This document shows, one piece after another, positions 20,179 through 32,085 of a DNA stretch of 64,000 bases (within the stretch, counting starts at the first letter, position 1; every line of letters starts with the position of its first letter). The notes beneath the pieces were generated by a model. The model worked only from the letters and a program-made list of their open reading frames with translations. It ran no database searches and had not been told where the DNA came from. The translations under genes were made by a program, and so were the position numbers. Where the stretch lies: NCBI GenBank assembly GCA_016801885.1, contig JAFBJY010000301.1, forward strand, positions 62,001-126,000. Direction: 5' to 3'. The DNA is from Toxotes chatareus (taxonomy: Eukaryota > Chordata > Actinopteri > Toxotidae).

Positions 20179-20689
20179 GTAGTTTATTTGTTTTCTAAAT
20201 GATTCCTTGTAAACTTCTTCCTCTTCCAGTCCTTAAAAGATGGAAGCTACGATTATTACAGGATAAAAATGTTGCTGACTTTTACTTTTTTAATATTCTA
20301 ATCATGATCTCATCCTTTCACATTAAAAGCATCATTGTGAACATCAGTGTTTTGTCTTTCTCTGAACCTTGGGACAACTGAGCTGATTCAGTTCAAACTA
20401 AAATGCTGCCACAGTTTATCTGAAAGATCTGAGAAAAAACAAAGACAGAAACTGGTCAAACTGTCTTTCAGAGGTTCACAGAGTTAGAAAGCTCCTGACT
20501 ACTCTGAAGAGTTTGAGCCTCAATTCTATGAATTTTAAGTCAACTTAAAAAAAAAGACTCAGAAAAGATGAGAGTGAAAACCAGCAGCTGAAATTTGACT
20601 AAAACAAGAAGCTGTGAAGTTTATTTGAAAAGTGTTTAAAGAGTTTTTCAGCTTCATCTTTCATTTTTACAGTGTATACCTGGTGTTCA

Positions 20690-22280
20690 CCCTGTTTTTC
20701 CATGTTTTACAGTGAATCCTCTGGCTGCTGATAATACTTTTCGTTGGGACTCGGTAATATGCCTGCCGTATTTAGGTTTTACCCAGATAAGATGCTGCAA
20801 CACATCTGTATGGCCTGATTTATGTGCGAAAAGCTCGGGAAAGCTGTCAGATATAACTTGCAGTTCAACTGGTCTCTTGCCATCCAGATGAGAGAGCTCC
20901 GCCTTGGCTGGTTGTTTCCAAGCCTCCACCACACCTTCAGAGTCATCTTCCTCTTGCACCTGACATGCTAGAAGGGAGGTTATGGAAAAAAGTTGGCCCC
21001 TTTCTTCCCAGGCTTTCAAAAGGTTTACATGGTAATTTTGCTTTTGTTTCCCCCTCTCTGGATGAAAAATTTCATATGTTATAGGCCCCATCGGCCTAGT
21101 GACTTCAAACGGCCCCTGCCACTTAGCCAGCAGCTTGCCGGATGCTGAGGGCAGGAGCAGCAGGACCTTTTAACCTGGTTTGAACTCACGTTGGCGGACC
21201 TGTTGGTCATACTGCCTCTTTTGTGCCTTCTGAGCCTCCAGGAGGTTCAATCTGGCCTCCTCTATGTACTGCTCCAACCTGTCCCTCAACTGCAGGACAT
21301 AGTGTATCACCCCTTTCCCCTGCTCCTCTTTGGTAGGCTGTTTCTCCTCCCAATTCTTCTTCAACAGATCCAGGGGCCCCTGTACAGGCCACCCATACAG
21401 CAGCTCGAAAGGAGAAAACCCAGTGGGAGCTTATGACACTTCCCTATAGGCAAAAATAAGAGTAACCACTTGTCCCACTCTTTTCCTGTGTCAGAGACAA
21501 ACTTTCTCAGTGTCCTCTCGAGGGTCTAGTTAAACCTCTCCACCAGCCCACCTGTCTCTGGGTGATAGGGAGATGTCTTGATTGCTGTTATGCCCAACTC
21601 TATCTCCTCTGGGATGCCTACTCGAGAGAAGAGCTGGACAAGAGCACTGATCAGTAGATATGGACCGCAGGGGAAAAGCTTATGAGAACCGAGTAGCATA
21701 GTCACATACAATGAGAATGTACTGATGTCCAGCTGAGCTTTTTCTAGGGGTCCCACAATGTCCATGGCAATTTTCCTGAATAGGGTGGTAATCACTGTCA
21801 TGGTCTGCAAAGGTGCTCGGTCTGCTTTACAAGTGGCACTGTTTTTTTGGCACTCTGCACATGATTTGCAATATGCCTGGACATCTGTGTACATTGAAGG
21901 CCAAAAGAACTGAGAGGCCAACTTGAGATATGTCTTGTAGTGACCTAAGTGCCCCGCCCATGGAATGGTGTGGGCCAGGTGTAATACCAAAGATCTGCAA
22001 CCGCCTGGCACCACTAACCGCATGCTGTCTCTCCCACCTGGTATTTACTCTTGGGTTCAGGTTGCATCGATCGCCGATACAGGCCCTTAAGTCGATGGTA
22101 CGCTGGCATCTCCCCAGCCGGCACTGAAGTGGCCCTGAACCGCTGACTGTAAGTTTCAGCCGAGATATCAAACTTGTAACAATTGGATCTGTCTTTATCC
22201 ATGGCTGTAGGCCTCCACAGCTTTTCCACTCAGCAGGGGAATGAGTCGGCAGGGCTACTCCTCCTCTGGCCACTGCCACA
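20690..22280 (-). mobile_element. Gypsy-type LTR retrotransposon fragment (integrase, then start of RT)
   Basis: Read right to left, an H2C2 zinc-binding region (HTIPWAGHLGHYKT, YCKSCAEC) is followed by an integrase core start (RIAMDIVGPLEK-like) and PYHPETGGLVERFN. A GPY/F-like end (VNLLKAWEERGQLF) comes next, then FPELFAHKSGHTDVLQHLI, which looks like the segment that opens RT. The core lacks the expected stretch between RVGIPEEI and LGITAI that carries the second catalytic Asp, so the enzyme is dead. No LTRs were seen. The fragment abuts an L2 at 22290. Confidence 0.7.
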
Positions 22281-22293
22281 GACAGATTTTATT

Positions 22294-22903
22294 AGACAAC
22301 CAAAGTCATGACAACCCAGAGTTGAGACCAGGAAGCAGAGTTGCAGTCCTACACGCTTCTCTGCAGTTTCTCTAGAGCTGTCACCCACCCATGATTCCTA
22401 CCATTCCAACAATTTCCTTTATCCTGTAGAGATTGTGTCTGCTCCCCGTCAACAAAAAGTGTATAAACCAAAAAATGCAAGAGGTGTTATTCATAAAACC
22501 TTGAAAAAATTAATACTATGAAAGTGTCTGAACCTAAAAACACCACAATTAGATGTGGGCTATTAAACATTAGATCTCTCTTGTCTAAATCTCTGTTGAA
22601 ATGATTTGATAATGGATCAGCAGATTGATTTATTCTGTCTGACTGAGACCTGGCTGCAGGAGGAAGAGTATGTCAGTCTAAATGAGTCAACCCCTGCTAG
22701 TCATATTAATGATCACATTCCTCGAGGCACAGGCCGAGGAGGAGGAGTGGCAGCAATCTACCACTCAAGTTTATTAATTAATCCTAGACCTAAGCCGAGT
22801 TATAGCACATTTGAAAGCCTTATCCTCAGCCTCTCACATCCAAATTGGAAGACAGAAAAACCAGTCCTATTTGCTGTGGTGTATCGTCCACCCGCTGCTT
22901 ACT
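22294..22903 (+). mobile_element. L2 LINE copy 2, left part (ORF1 end and endonuclease start)
   Basis: It is the sense counterpart of the antisense L2, highly similar, starting inside ORF1 and reaching the endonuclease motif AVVYRPPAAY. It is 5' truncated at the Gypsy junction. It is interrupted at 22904 by another LINE and resumes at 23621. Confidence 0.8.
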
Positions 22904-23614
22904 TGAGTGTTCATCTGGACAACACAAACACTGATGCTGTCTACAGGAAGGCAATGAGTAGACTTTACTTCCTGAGGAGACTCAGGTCCTTCAGTGTTTG
23001 CAGCAGGATGCTCCACGTGTTCTACCAGCCTGTAACGGCGAGCACCATCTTCTTTGCTGTGGTGTGCTGGAGTGCTGGCATTAAAGCAAAGGATGCCAAC
23101 AGACTGGACAAACTCATCAGAAAGGCAGGGTCTGTTGTTGGCTTTAAACTTGCCAACCTGGAGGAGGTGGCGAGGGACAGAATGCTGTCAAAGCTGAGAA
23201 CCATCATTGACAGTCCCTCCCACCCACTCCATAAAACTGTGAACAATCTGGGAAGCAGCTTCAGCAACAGACTCTAAGGAACGGTATAGAAAGTCACTAT
23301 AACTCATCTGTCAGTGCTGTGCTCAAAACCCTGGACTAATGCATCATCTAGGGTGCACTATAAATCTCAGTTACATATATATATATATATATATAGACAT
23401 ACATATACATATACATATATGCATATTTATTTATTTATGTGCAATTGTCTGCTTCTATGTGTGTATGTATGTGTATACAAGACCCCCTGTATATATTGTA
23501 TTTCTTTTCCAAGTTTATTTTTCCTTTATAGAGGTGCATTTATTGCTCCTTGTGACTACTGCTACAAACGAATTTCCCCACAGGGATTAATAAAGTATCT
23601 CTCTTAATCTTAAT
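22904..23614 (+). mobile_element. 5'-truncated LINE with 6-bp target duplication
   Basis: About 711 bp inserted in the L2. CTTACT flanks both sides (22898-22903 and 23615-23620). It encodes the RT C-terminal region (RKAMSRLYFLRRLRSF, VVCWSAGIKAKDANRLD, SHPLHKTVNNLG) and then an untranslated tail with an AT repeat and AATTTCCCCACAGGGATTAATAAAG followed by CTTAAT repeats. Such tails are typical of CR1/Rex1-group LINEs in fish. It is younger than its L2 host. Confidence 0.75.
23374..23394. repeat. (AT)n microsatellite
   Basis: About ten AT units within the 3' tail of the nested LINE. Confidence 0.9.
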
Positions 23615-23620
23615 CTTACT

Positions 23621-25112
23621 CAGAGTTTTTGTCTGAATTCACTGAATTTTTATCTGATTTAGTGCTTAATACGGACAAAGCAATTATAGTGGGTGACTTT
23701 AATATTGATGTATACCCACAATGACAGCTTTAAGACTGCATTCTATTCAGTATTAGACTCAATTGGCTTCTTGCAAAATCTTAACAAACCAACTCACTGT
23801 TTTAATCACACCCTTGATCTTGTACTGACCTATGGCATAGAAGCTGAATATTTGACAGTATTCCCTCAGAACCCTGTTTTATCCCATCATTCTTTAGTAA
23901 CATTTGAATTTACAATAATGAACTGCACAGCATCTGGGAATAAAATTAACTACTGTAGATATTTGTCTGATAATGCTGTTACCAAATATAAGGAAGTTAT
24001 TCCATCTTTATTATCTCCGTTGCCATGTGGCAGTTTTACAGAGGGCAATGGCCTAAACTTTACTCCAGCAGATATAGACTATCTAGTTGATAGTACTGCT
24101 GCTTCATTACGTTCGACCCTTGACTCTGTTGCCCTTCTGAAAAAGAAGGTCATAAATCAGTGGAAGCTAGCTCCATGGTATGATTTGCAAATACGTACTT
24201 TAAAGCAGATATCACGAAAGATGGAAAGGAAGTGGTTATCCACTAATTTAGAGGAATTCCGCCTAGCCTGGAAAGATAGCTTTATAATGTATAAAAAAGC
24301 CCTTCGCAAGGCAAGAACTGCCTATTACTCATCATTAATAGAGGGAAAACAAGAACAACCCTAGGTTTCTTTTCAGCACTGTAGCCAGGCTGACAAAGAG
24401 CCATAGCTCTATTGAACCATGCATCCCCCCTAGCTCTTACTAGTAATGACTTTATGAGCTTCTTTAGCAACAAAATAGTAGACATTAGAGACAGAATCCA
24501 TCTCATCCTGCCCACAACTGTTAATGATGTAGGTGTGTCAAGAACAGCAACTTTAGAAATGTCTGCTGTCCCTGATTTGTCGTTAGACTGTTTCTCTCCC
24601 ATAGATCTCGCTGAGTTGACTTCAATAGTTTCTAAATCTAAACCATCAACATGTCTTTTGGATCCTATCCCGACCAGACTTCTTAAAGATGTACTGCCTT
24701 TGATTGGCACTCACATATTAGATCAGATAAATCTCTCTTTGGTAACAGGATATGTTCCACAGGCTTTTGAGGTTGCAGTTATCAAACCTTTACTTAAAAA
24801 GCCTTCTCTGGACTCTGACATTTTGGTAAACTATAGACCTATATCCAATCTCCCCTTTACTTCTAAAATTCGTGAAAAGGCTGTTGCAACTCAGTTGTGT
24901 GACCATCTACATAGGAATGGTTTGTTTGAAATTTTTCAGTCAGGATTTAGAGTTCATCATAGCACAGAAACAGCACTGGTGAAAGTTACCAACCACCTTC
25001 TCATAGCATCAGATAATGAATTCGTCTCTATATTTGTCCTACTAGTTCTTAGTGCTGCATTTGACACTATTGATCATAGTATCCTATTGGAAAGACTGGA
25101 ACATGTCATTGG
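23621..25112 (+). mobile_element. L2 LINE copy 2, right part (endonuclease end and RT start)
   Basis: It continues directly after the nested LINE (CAGAGTTTTTGTCTGAATTC). It includes the endonuclease end, the linker and RT to LSAAFDTIDHSILLERLEHV, with frame changes. At about 25112 it stops abruptly against an inverted NLR exon (copy D), so its 3' half is missing. Confidence 0.75.
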
Positions 25113-26560
25113 TCTGGATCTCATGGTCCCCACACAGACTGGTTTTAGGGGAGGGCTCCCTCATCTCTGTCCTCACACTGATTCATGATGCTGAATTCAC
25201 GTCCACATCAGCTCACACACACTTTCTACCTTCATCTGGAGAGAAAACACAAATCATTCATCTGCACATCAACTGAAATCATCCTCTCCATCATTTGTCC
25301 TGTAGAAATATCAGCTGCTCCTCCACTGATTGGCTCTTCTTTCCTCTTTCATATCTTTCACACACGATTCAGAGACGACCATTTCCATTCACTGACACAC
25401 AGATGGACTGAGATCCACTGATTTTATCTGACAATCTGTTTGTCTGCAGTGTTTCTGTAGAAAATGACTTGATGAAACAAGCTGCAGGTGATTATTCCAC
25501 AAAAAACAACTGAGACTCAGTTCATTTCTCCTCAATATTATTCCTGCCTTTTATTTTTTAATAATAGTAAAGTGTGAACTATATGAAGCAACAACAAACC
25601 AAAACCAAACCAAACAGCAGAGACACAGATAGACGTCAATAAAAACAGCAAATATGTCCTGACAGACAGTTTTTCTGTTTGTACTGTGACCAGCCACAGA
25701 GATATAATCACCTATCAGAGCTGCTGAGATGGTTTATTTACTGGTTTGTTTACTTTATTGATCCCTCCTAGGAAATTACTTTCTGCATTATACCCACACC
25801 AAGTGAACTAAACACACACACAAGCATGCACACAAGGGGCACCACAGCCATAGTCGCAGAGGCCCGTCTCCTTCACCGCCACCATATCCGTTTTTTTGCG
25901 CTTTGGGCGAGGGATCGAATCCACGACCGATCTCAGGCCAAAGTCCAAAGCAGCACTCTTAACGTGTTAACGCCTCGGCTGCCCCCATTGCCTGCCTCCC
26001 ATTGTGAGAGTATTCATGGATTTGGGTCTTTATCATCTAATTCATCAGGTAGAGTTTGTCCTGATAGGACCAGGAGTCCTCTGACTCTGTGGATGGAGTG
26101 TTAACTGTCTCTCTGAAAATCACATAGAGCCTGAAAAACCCTGTCAGTCCCTCTGAGCTCAGTCCCGTAGAGTTCATCTAATGACAGAGAAAGTCAGAGC
26201 TGTTCTCCAGCCGCTGACCGGCTGAGCTCAGACCGCATTTAGCGGCTCAGACTGCGGGAGAGCAGCGGCTCAGGTCCGCCTCCTCCACAGGCTGATTCAG
26301 GCAGGAAAAGCTGCCTTCAGTCAGCAGTAAGTGGAGCCACAGACTAACAAAGGCTCCGTGTTCAGCTACTGACCATCAGCTCACTTTGCTTCTACTCGAC
26401 TCCACTGCTTCTACTGCAAATATCCACACAACATGGCGGATAATAACGGTCCTCCTCCTGCGTCACCCCGACTTTACAGTGACAACTCAGAGTCTACACA
26501 ACTAAACACCACAACGCAGTATAAAAAAAAAACTTTCAGCAACCGTGTGTGCAACAGTGA
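25112..26560 (-). pseudogene. NLR copy D: 5' end only
   Basis: On the - strand, 26520-26150 matches the upstream region of copy A, 26165-25665 matches its continuation, and 25330-25112 matches coding exon 1 with ATG at 25186-25188. The exon ends mid-way at the L2 junction, and no NACHT, LRR or B30.2 exon of this copy is present. It shares the short GCCCTCCCCT form of copy A. The ISRE-like site of copy A has no counterpart near 26530. It is a truncated relic. Confidence 0.65.
25742..26000 (-). mobile_element. tRNA-derived SINE with LINE-type tail
   Basis: On the - strand the head reads GGGGCAGCCGAGGCG (box A-like) and, about 60 bases on, GTGGATTCGATCCC (box B), consistent with a long-variable-arm tRNA (Ser/Leu-like). 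An unrelated body follows, then TAATTTCCTAGGAGGGATCAATAAAGTA, a LINE-type 3' tail. The matching region of copy A (near 1580) lacks it, so it is a clean insertion in copy D. The short ATT/TATT at both borders is a possible target duplication. Confidence 0.65.
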
Positions 26561-26700
26561 TGGGAATTCCGACTCTTTTAAGAGAGCCGGTTCTTATGGC
26601 TCGGCTCACTAAGAAGAGAAGCTCTTTCGGCTCCCAAGTGGCTCACCAGTTTTTTTTTTTTTTTTTGCCTAAATGCTGCCTAAATTAATTTAATACTAAA
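26561..26700. mobile_element. hAT-like terminal fragment (low certainty)
   Basis: The stretch CTCTTTTAAGAGAGCCGG, further GGCTC/GAGCC pairs and a T run at 26650-26666 resemble a common fish non-autonomous repeat. No target duplication was found. Confidence 0.3.
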
Positions 26701-28060
26701 ATAATGTAGAATTATATTTAAAATTAATTACTCATGTACAAAACATACATTATATCATTATTATACATTTTAAATACAAAAACAAATACCCATCTTAATT
26801 TGACAAAAAGATCCAAGATCTCTGATTGGATGTATAATATTTGTACATTTTTAACTATTTACAGTGAAACAACACAGAGAAGCTTAGAGAATCACACAAG
26901 AAAATCTAAACGAAAATGTGTAAAATAAAAAATCAGCATCAGGAAACAGTTTTAGCTCATCTTTAGAGAAGATTGGCATTAAGAAAAACCAAAACCAGAT
27001 AACTGAACTGGATGTTGTGTCACACTCTAACCTCCAATCCTGCGTCTACTACAGTGGTGCTGGATTAACAAAGTCATTAGGATTTATCCTGCTGGGAAGG
27101 AAAATGTCTTCACCAAATTCTGTGACAATACACTGAGTAGATGTGAAGATATTTGACTGGACAAACAAACATTTGACCTACTAATGGCAGAGGAAACAGC
27201 AGAATCATCAGGATTGATCCTCTAGAGACAATGAAAGAACAACCTTTGATGGAAATCCATCAGTTTAGCTATTTCATTCTGACTGACAGAGCAAGCAACA
27301 CTGCTAAGCCTCCAGCTTCACTGCCAGTGTCAATACCAACCACAGAAGAAGAGATATCACACCTACACCACTATGAGCACAGCTGCACCCACACACACCT
27401 GAGGAACAATGAGCCACAGTGAGGACCAAAGGGAAGTGACTGCCACATGTATTCACTGTATATGAGCAGGGACTGATTCATAGCACTGTCTCCTCTTAGC
27501 TGCAGAAATCAGACTGGTCCTACATCCAGGAAAACCACCTCTCTCTGCTCCACAATGCTCACAACATCTTTGTTAATCCAAAACATGGCTAGGATTACAG
27601 CAGTGTGTGTTCCACCAGAGGATCCAAACACTACATTATCTTACCACCAACCTTAGAAGATTCAATGGATTGTTTCATACAGTGTATTTGCAATTTAGCC
27701 AATAAAAAGACAGCATTAGAGTTACACTTAGTTACATTTTTATGCAAAAAAAACAGAATAAAAACTGCAGAGACAGGAAGAAATCAAGATAACTGTGCTG
27801 AGTCATTGCTGAGACAGTAACACAGTTTTTAAGTGCTACTGATGGTTGAAGGCTGGAGATGAAACTTATTTTGTTGATGCTGCAGAGTCAATATGAATCC
27901 AAACCTTCTGACACAACAGATCAGAGTACAGACAGATCACTACAGGACGCTGTACAGGACAAACCAAACCACCTGGGAAACTTTAGTATAAGTATTTAGT
28001 AAAAGGATAGGCCTGTTGTGGGTGACAGGGACTGGGAGAGTGGGATTTAATGCAACAGTC
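26701..28060. other. Unassigned sequence
   Basis: No coding exon is convincing. About 27085-27170 (GGATTTATCCTGCTGGGAAGG and the following bases) resembles a frequent fish interspersed repeat, but I cannot name the family. Confidence 0.4.
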
Positions 28061-28064
28061 TAAT

Positions 28065-28190
28065 AATAATCAGAATCAGAAACACTTTATTGCCAGGTAT
28101 GTTACACATTCAAGGAATTTGACATGGTGTTAGTGCAAAAATAAGAAGAAGAAGAAAAAGAAGAAGAAGAAGAAGAAGAAGAAGAAGAAT
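28065..28190 (-). repeat. LINE/SINE 3' tail (antisense) next to (GAA)n
   Basis: AATCAGAATCAGAAACACTT and TATTGCCAGG read on the - strand as CCTGGCAATAAAGTG, the 3' end of a retroposon. The GAA/AAG repeat at 28143-28189 follows. The body of the element is not recognisable. Confidence 0.5.
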
Positions 28191-28774
28191 ACACCTCAGC
28201 CACCTGGAGGGGGGGTAGCTGCAGCCTCACCACCTCTACTTTTGGCCTCTGCTCAGGCTGAGGAGCAGCTGTGTCTGATGTGCATCAACAAACAGTGAAA
28301 ACTTTCCTCAGTGCTCCTGAAGGTTTTTCACATTCTGCAGTGAAAACACAGACTGTTAATGGATCTCATTTTCTTCTTTTTACTTGAAAAGTCATTTTGG
28401 AGGTGTAGGGGTGTAATGGGGGGCACACAATCCTCCAGTGCCCCTACTTGGTGACAGGCTCTCTCAAAGTCACTTTATGACTTTATTAGATGAATTCAAC
28501 TGCTCCTCAGTCTTTAGTGTTGATTGAACAGGAGTATTTTGCCCTCCAGTGGTCACTGTCAGTAACTACAACTCTGCACACACAGCACTGACAATAATAT
28601 GTATTGTAAAGTGGAAGTTAGGCTGCACTGTTAAAAACACAACAACCAGGATAACAACGTGGAAAACATCACAAGGGAAAGGACTGTCAGAAATATGTGA
28701 TGCAGTGTGAAAATGAAAATGACGAATGACAACATCAGCAGTAAAAGTACACAAGTATTATCAGCAGCCAGAGG

Positions 28775-29650
28775 ATTCTATTCAATTCAATTAAACTTTA
28801 TTTATATAGCTCCTTCCACAATCAAAATTGTCTCAAAGCACTTTACAGAGACCCAGAGCCTGACCCCAGATCAGCACTTAAGGCGACAAAAACAAAAACC
28901 CCTTTAACAGGAAGAAACCTTGAGCAGAACCTGGCTCAGATGGGGGACCCTCCTGCTGATGGCCAAACTGGGTGAAAGGAGGAAAAGGAGGAAGATAGGA
29001 CAGCTAGGAATGGAGGAGAGGAGGAGAAGAACATGCAGCATATAAAACACGATACAAACAGGGTTGGCAGTGAACAATGTTAGAGGGCCAGCATTCAGAT
29101 TACAGAACAGTTAGTGGATACTGTGTGCTCAGCAGATTACAGTTATGATAGGAAACAGAGCACAGAGGCAAAAAGCTGTCATGATTGGTAATTATTTACA
29201 TTACAGTCTGCATAGAATATTAATCCAAAATGTATCTGTAGCAGAGTGGAAGATTAAACATAGGAATGTGTTAGAAATGGATAATTGTAGACAATAAACA
29301 GCAGCAGGTGGGTGGAGCCAGGACCACAGACAGAGAACATGCAGCTCCGGAGCCAGAGACACCTGCAGAAAGGTACAGAGACAGAGACGACAGAGAGAAA
29401 CAAACACAGGACTACGGGACAGAGAGGACACAGAGTTAATGACATGGAATAAAGAATGGTTAAGTTGCCTGACCCAGCCCTACTATGGGCTTTATCCTTA
29501 ATTGTAACAGTGTCTATAGAAATAATTGTGACAAACTATAGGTTTAGTCATAATAACTAAAACTGTAACTACAACTAATTATAAACTTGGTCAAACAAAA
29601 AGGTTTTAAGCCTAATTTTAAAATTACAGAGGGTGTTTGCTTCCTGAACC
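28775..29650 (-). mobile_element. L2 LINE 3' end, 5'-truncated
   Basis: Close to 8871-9810 in sequence and orientation: the ATTCA repeats, GCTCCTTCCACAATCAAAATTG, the long 3' untranslated region, and the last RT codons near 29600-29650. Everything upstream of that is missing. It has no coding capacity. Confidence 0.75.
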
Positions 29651-31025
29651 CTTATCTTCATATTTACTGCTTGTTAACTGTTTACCCAGCGCTCTGTGTT
29701 TTCTTCAAGAGTGCTACTAATTACTAATTAATATTAATGCATATATTAGTAATATATTGACCCAATGTATATGCTTTGTATTGACATATTCTTCATAAGC
29801 AAGACTTTGAAATTATTTTAATCAGTTATCAAGCTTTGATAACGTTGCTGGAGCAGAACCTGACACATGAATGTGGTTAATATTATTAAAGTCAGTCAAC
29901 AAATGAATTGTCATCTGTCACCAAGTTGAAAGGAGAGAGGACGAGTGAAAATCCCAATATAAATAGCATGAAAACTTAGTGAAGCAAGTTTCCAGACACA
30001 GTTCTTAACATGTGCTTTGTCATGTTTCTAATTAAATATGTTTCAGTCTCTTTACCTTTCTCTGACTGACAGGCATCATGTTGCACCTGTGTCACCTGTG
30101 TGATGAACAAATGTCATGTAAACTGTGAATGACTGTTAGCTGATGTTACTTCAGTAAAAGTCTGTAGCATTGTCAGCAAAATGTTCTTTAACTATCAAAG
30201 TAAAAGTAGGTCATGTGAAAACAGCATTTAAATATTTTATTCAGCTGCATAGATCTGTTTTTAGATCCCAGTGCCAGACATCACTCACCTATACCTCAGG
30301 ATGAGGCCACTTGAAAAATGATCATTTTAATGTGACTCTTCTGTTTGTTTTATTTACTGCAATGTCAACATGATGTTTAGATGGTTATATAATAAATGTT
30401 TAAAGAACAGTGGTCAGTGATGGCTGACGCCTGTTTCAGATCCCTGATTTAAGTAATACCAATACAACAGTGTAAAAATATCATTGGATATGACACGATC
30501 AGATGATTAATACTGAATCAAAGCTGTGGTCGTCTTTAATTCACTGTGGTTAAAAAGAAATGGATTCTAACAGTGACAGGTTTTCACACATGACACACAT
30601 GACAAAAAAGATTTCAGAATCCAAAGCTGACAGAGAAGATAGAGACATACAGGATCATCTGTAGGTTCACATACAACAAACATTCAGCCTACAGATGCAA
30701 TTATTTAGATTCTTGCTGCATTTATTTTAAACTCACAGAATCTTTATCAGAACCATTTTTAGTTCCTAAAAGTTCAAAATGACTACAACAGTATGTTGTA
30801 GTGATTACTTATGATTTAATAAATGAAGTGATTCAGACCATGTGTGTAAATGTAAAAGATTATATTAGTTATAAGGTTATTGTGTTTGTCCTCATCCCAG
30901 TTCAATCTCATGACTGGATTTAAAATTTCATTTGGAAATTTACTGTTTTGATGTAAAATAACTTCAGTGTCTCACGATGAGAGACTCCCACTCACTCATT
31001 CACTCACTGTCACCACTGAGACAGG
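29651..31025. other. Unassigned sequence
   Basis: AT-rich, with no exon, RNA gene or repeat that I can support. Confidence 0.4.
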
Positions 31026-31038
31026 AGATAGATACACT

Positions 31039-31064
31039 GTGTGTGTGTGTGTGTGTGTGTGTGT
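31039..31064. repeat. (GT)n microsatellite
   Basis: Thirteen GT units. Confidence 0.9.
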
Positions 31065-31125
31065 TTGTCCTTTGATGCCTTTGATGTATCAACATTCTAC
31101 AGTCTGATGTCACAGGCTGCAGTAA

Positions 31126-31323
31126 GTGGACACACAGCCAGAGACAAGTTCAGAAGTCAAACAGGAGCAGAAACAGTTGGACTGGACAGGACTTGTTCAT
31201 GATTTAGGAAGAAAGAAGCACTCAGATATTTCTGCACAATTATTGACAAGGAAGGGAGGAGCTACTGCTGTTACAAGGACAAGAGGAAACTACAGGAAAG
31301 TCCAGATCACCTCCAAGGTTTTC
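31126..31323 (+). other. Exon-like open stretch of unknown function
   Basis: An open frame reads SDISAQLLTRKGGATAV, TRTRGNYRKVQITSKVF and ends at a good donor (A|GTAAGT at 31324). Its end is repeated inverted near 35820-35890 and 50515-50580. I do not recognise the protein. Repetition together with a splice donor suggests either a duplicated gene exon or part of a low-copy element. Confidence 0.35.
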
Positions 31324-31814
31324 AGTAAGTCAGTACATGTTAGTAGTTCATGTCAGTGTTTAGAAGTTAATGTTTTGAAATGTTTTGTCCAAATGATATG
31401 TTTGTGAAATTGGGACGACAAGTAATCATACCCATAAGCCCAGTGGTTTGATTGTGTGCTTATCATTCATGGACAATATTGAGGTTTTTTTTTATGCTGA
31501 TCATGATCATGAGATATTCTCATGGTTGCTCAACTTCTTAACTTTTTTTGGTGTGATGCTCTGTAGTTTGTGTTAAAGGAAAGGATTTCTAGGAAGTCTG
31601 TACTGTCTGCAACAAGATCCTTTCTAAAGAAATTCTAATGGAAATGATGGAGCATAAAATCCACAGTCCCTGTCCTGTGGAAAAGTTGACTTCCAGAGTT
31701 GAAAAGAAGCAAACATGAGGCTTCAACAGTCTGAGTAGATCAAGTTTCTATCTTCCAGGTATTTTTAGTCCAAAATTCCCCTCTTTGTGTTTCTACACCT
31801 AATGTTTCCTTGCA

Positions 31815-32085
31815 AAGCTGTGGTGGAGAGATGGAAACACAGAGAGGAAATTCTGCACTAAAAGACAAACATTTGAAGATACTCACTTGATGTGGTTTAA
31901 CAACGCTGATGAATTTTGGAATTACTATTTGCACAGAAATAGGACTGTGGATTTTGTGGCCTATCATTTCCACAGAAATTATTTAAAGAAGGATCTCCTG
32001 GCAGCCAGTATGGACAGCAGGAAGAATTAGATCAAACACCAGTGCTTTGAATGTGGAAATGGGAATGGGAGTATATCTTTAAGTG
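31815..32085 (+). pseudogene. Relic of an unknown conserved exon
   Basis: It is homologous to the reverse complement of about 49800-50075, where the frame is mostly open. Here it is interrupted (stops soon after the start), and only pieces such as NTSALN-like codons survive. The protein is unknown. Confidence 0.35.

Noticed and set aside
22606..23277. A 223-codon ORF that might look like a fused new gene
   Set aside because: It is an accidental fusion of L2 endonuclease with a nested LINE RT end. The 6-bp target duplication proves the junction.
25742..26000. Functional tRNA gene
   Set aside because: The tRNA-like head is degenerate, cannot be folded confidently into a cloverleaf, and is joined to a SINE body and LINE tail.
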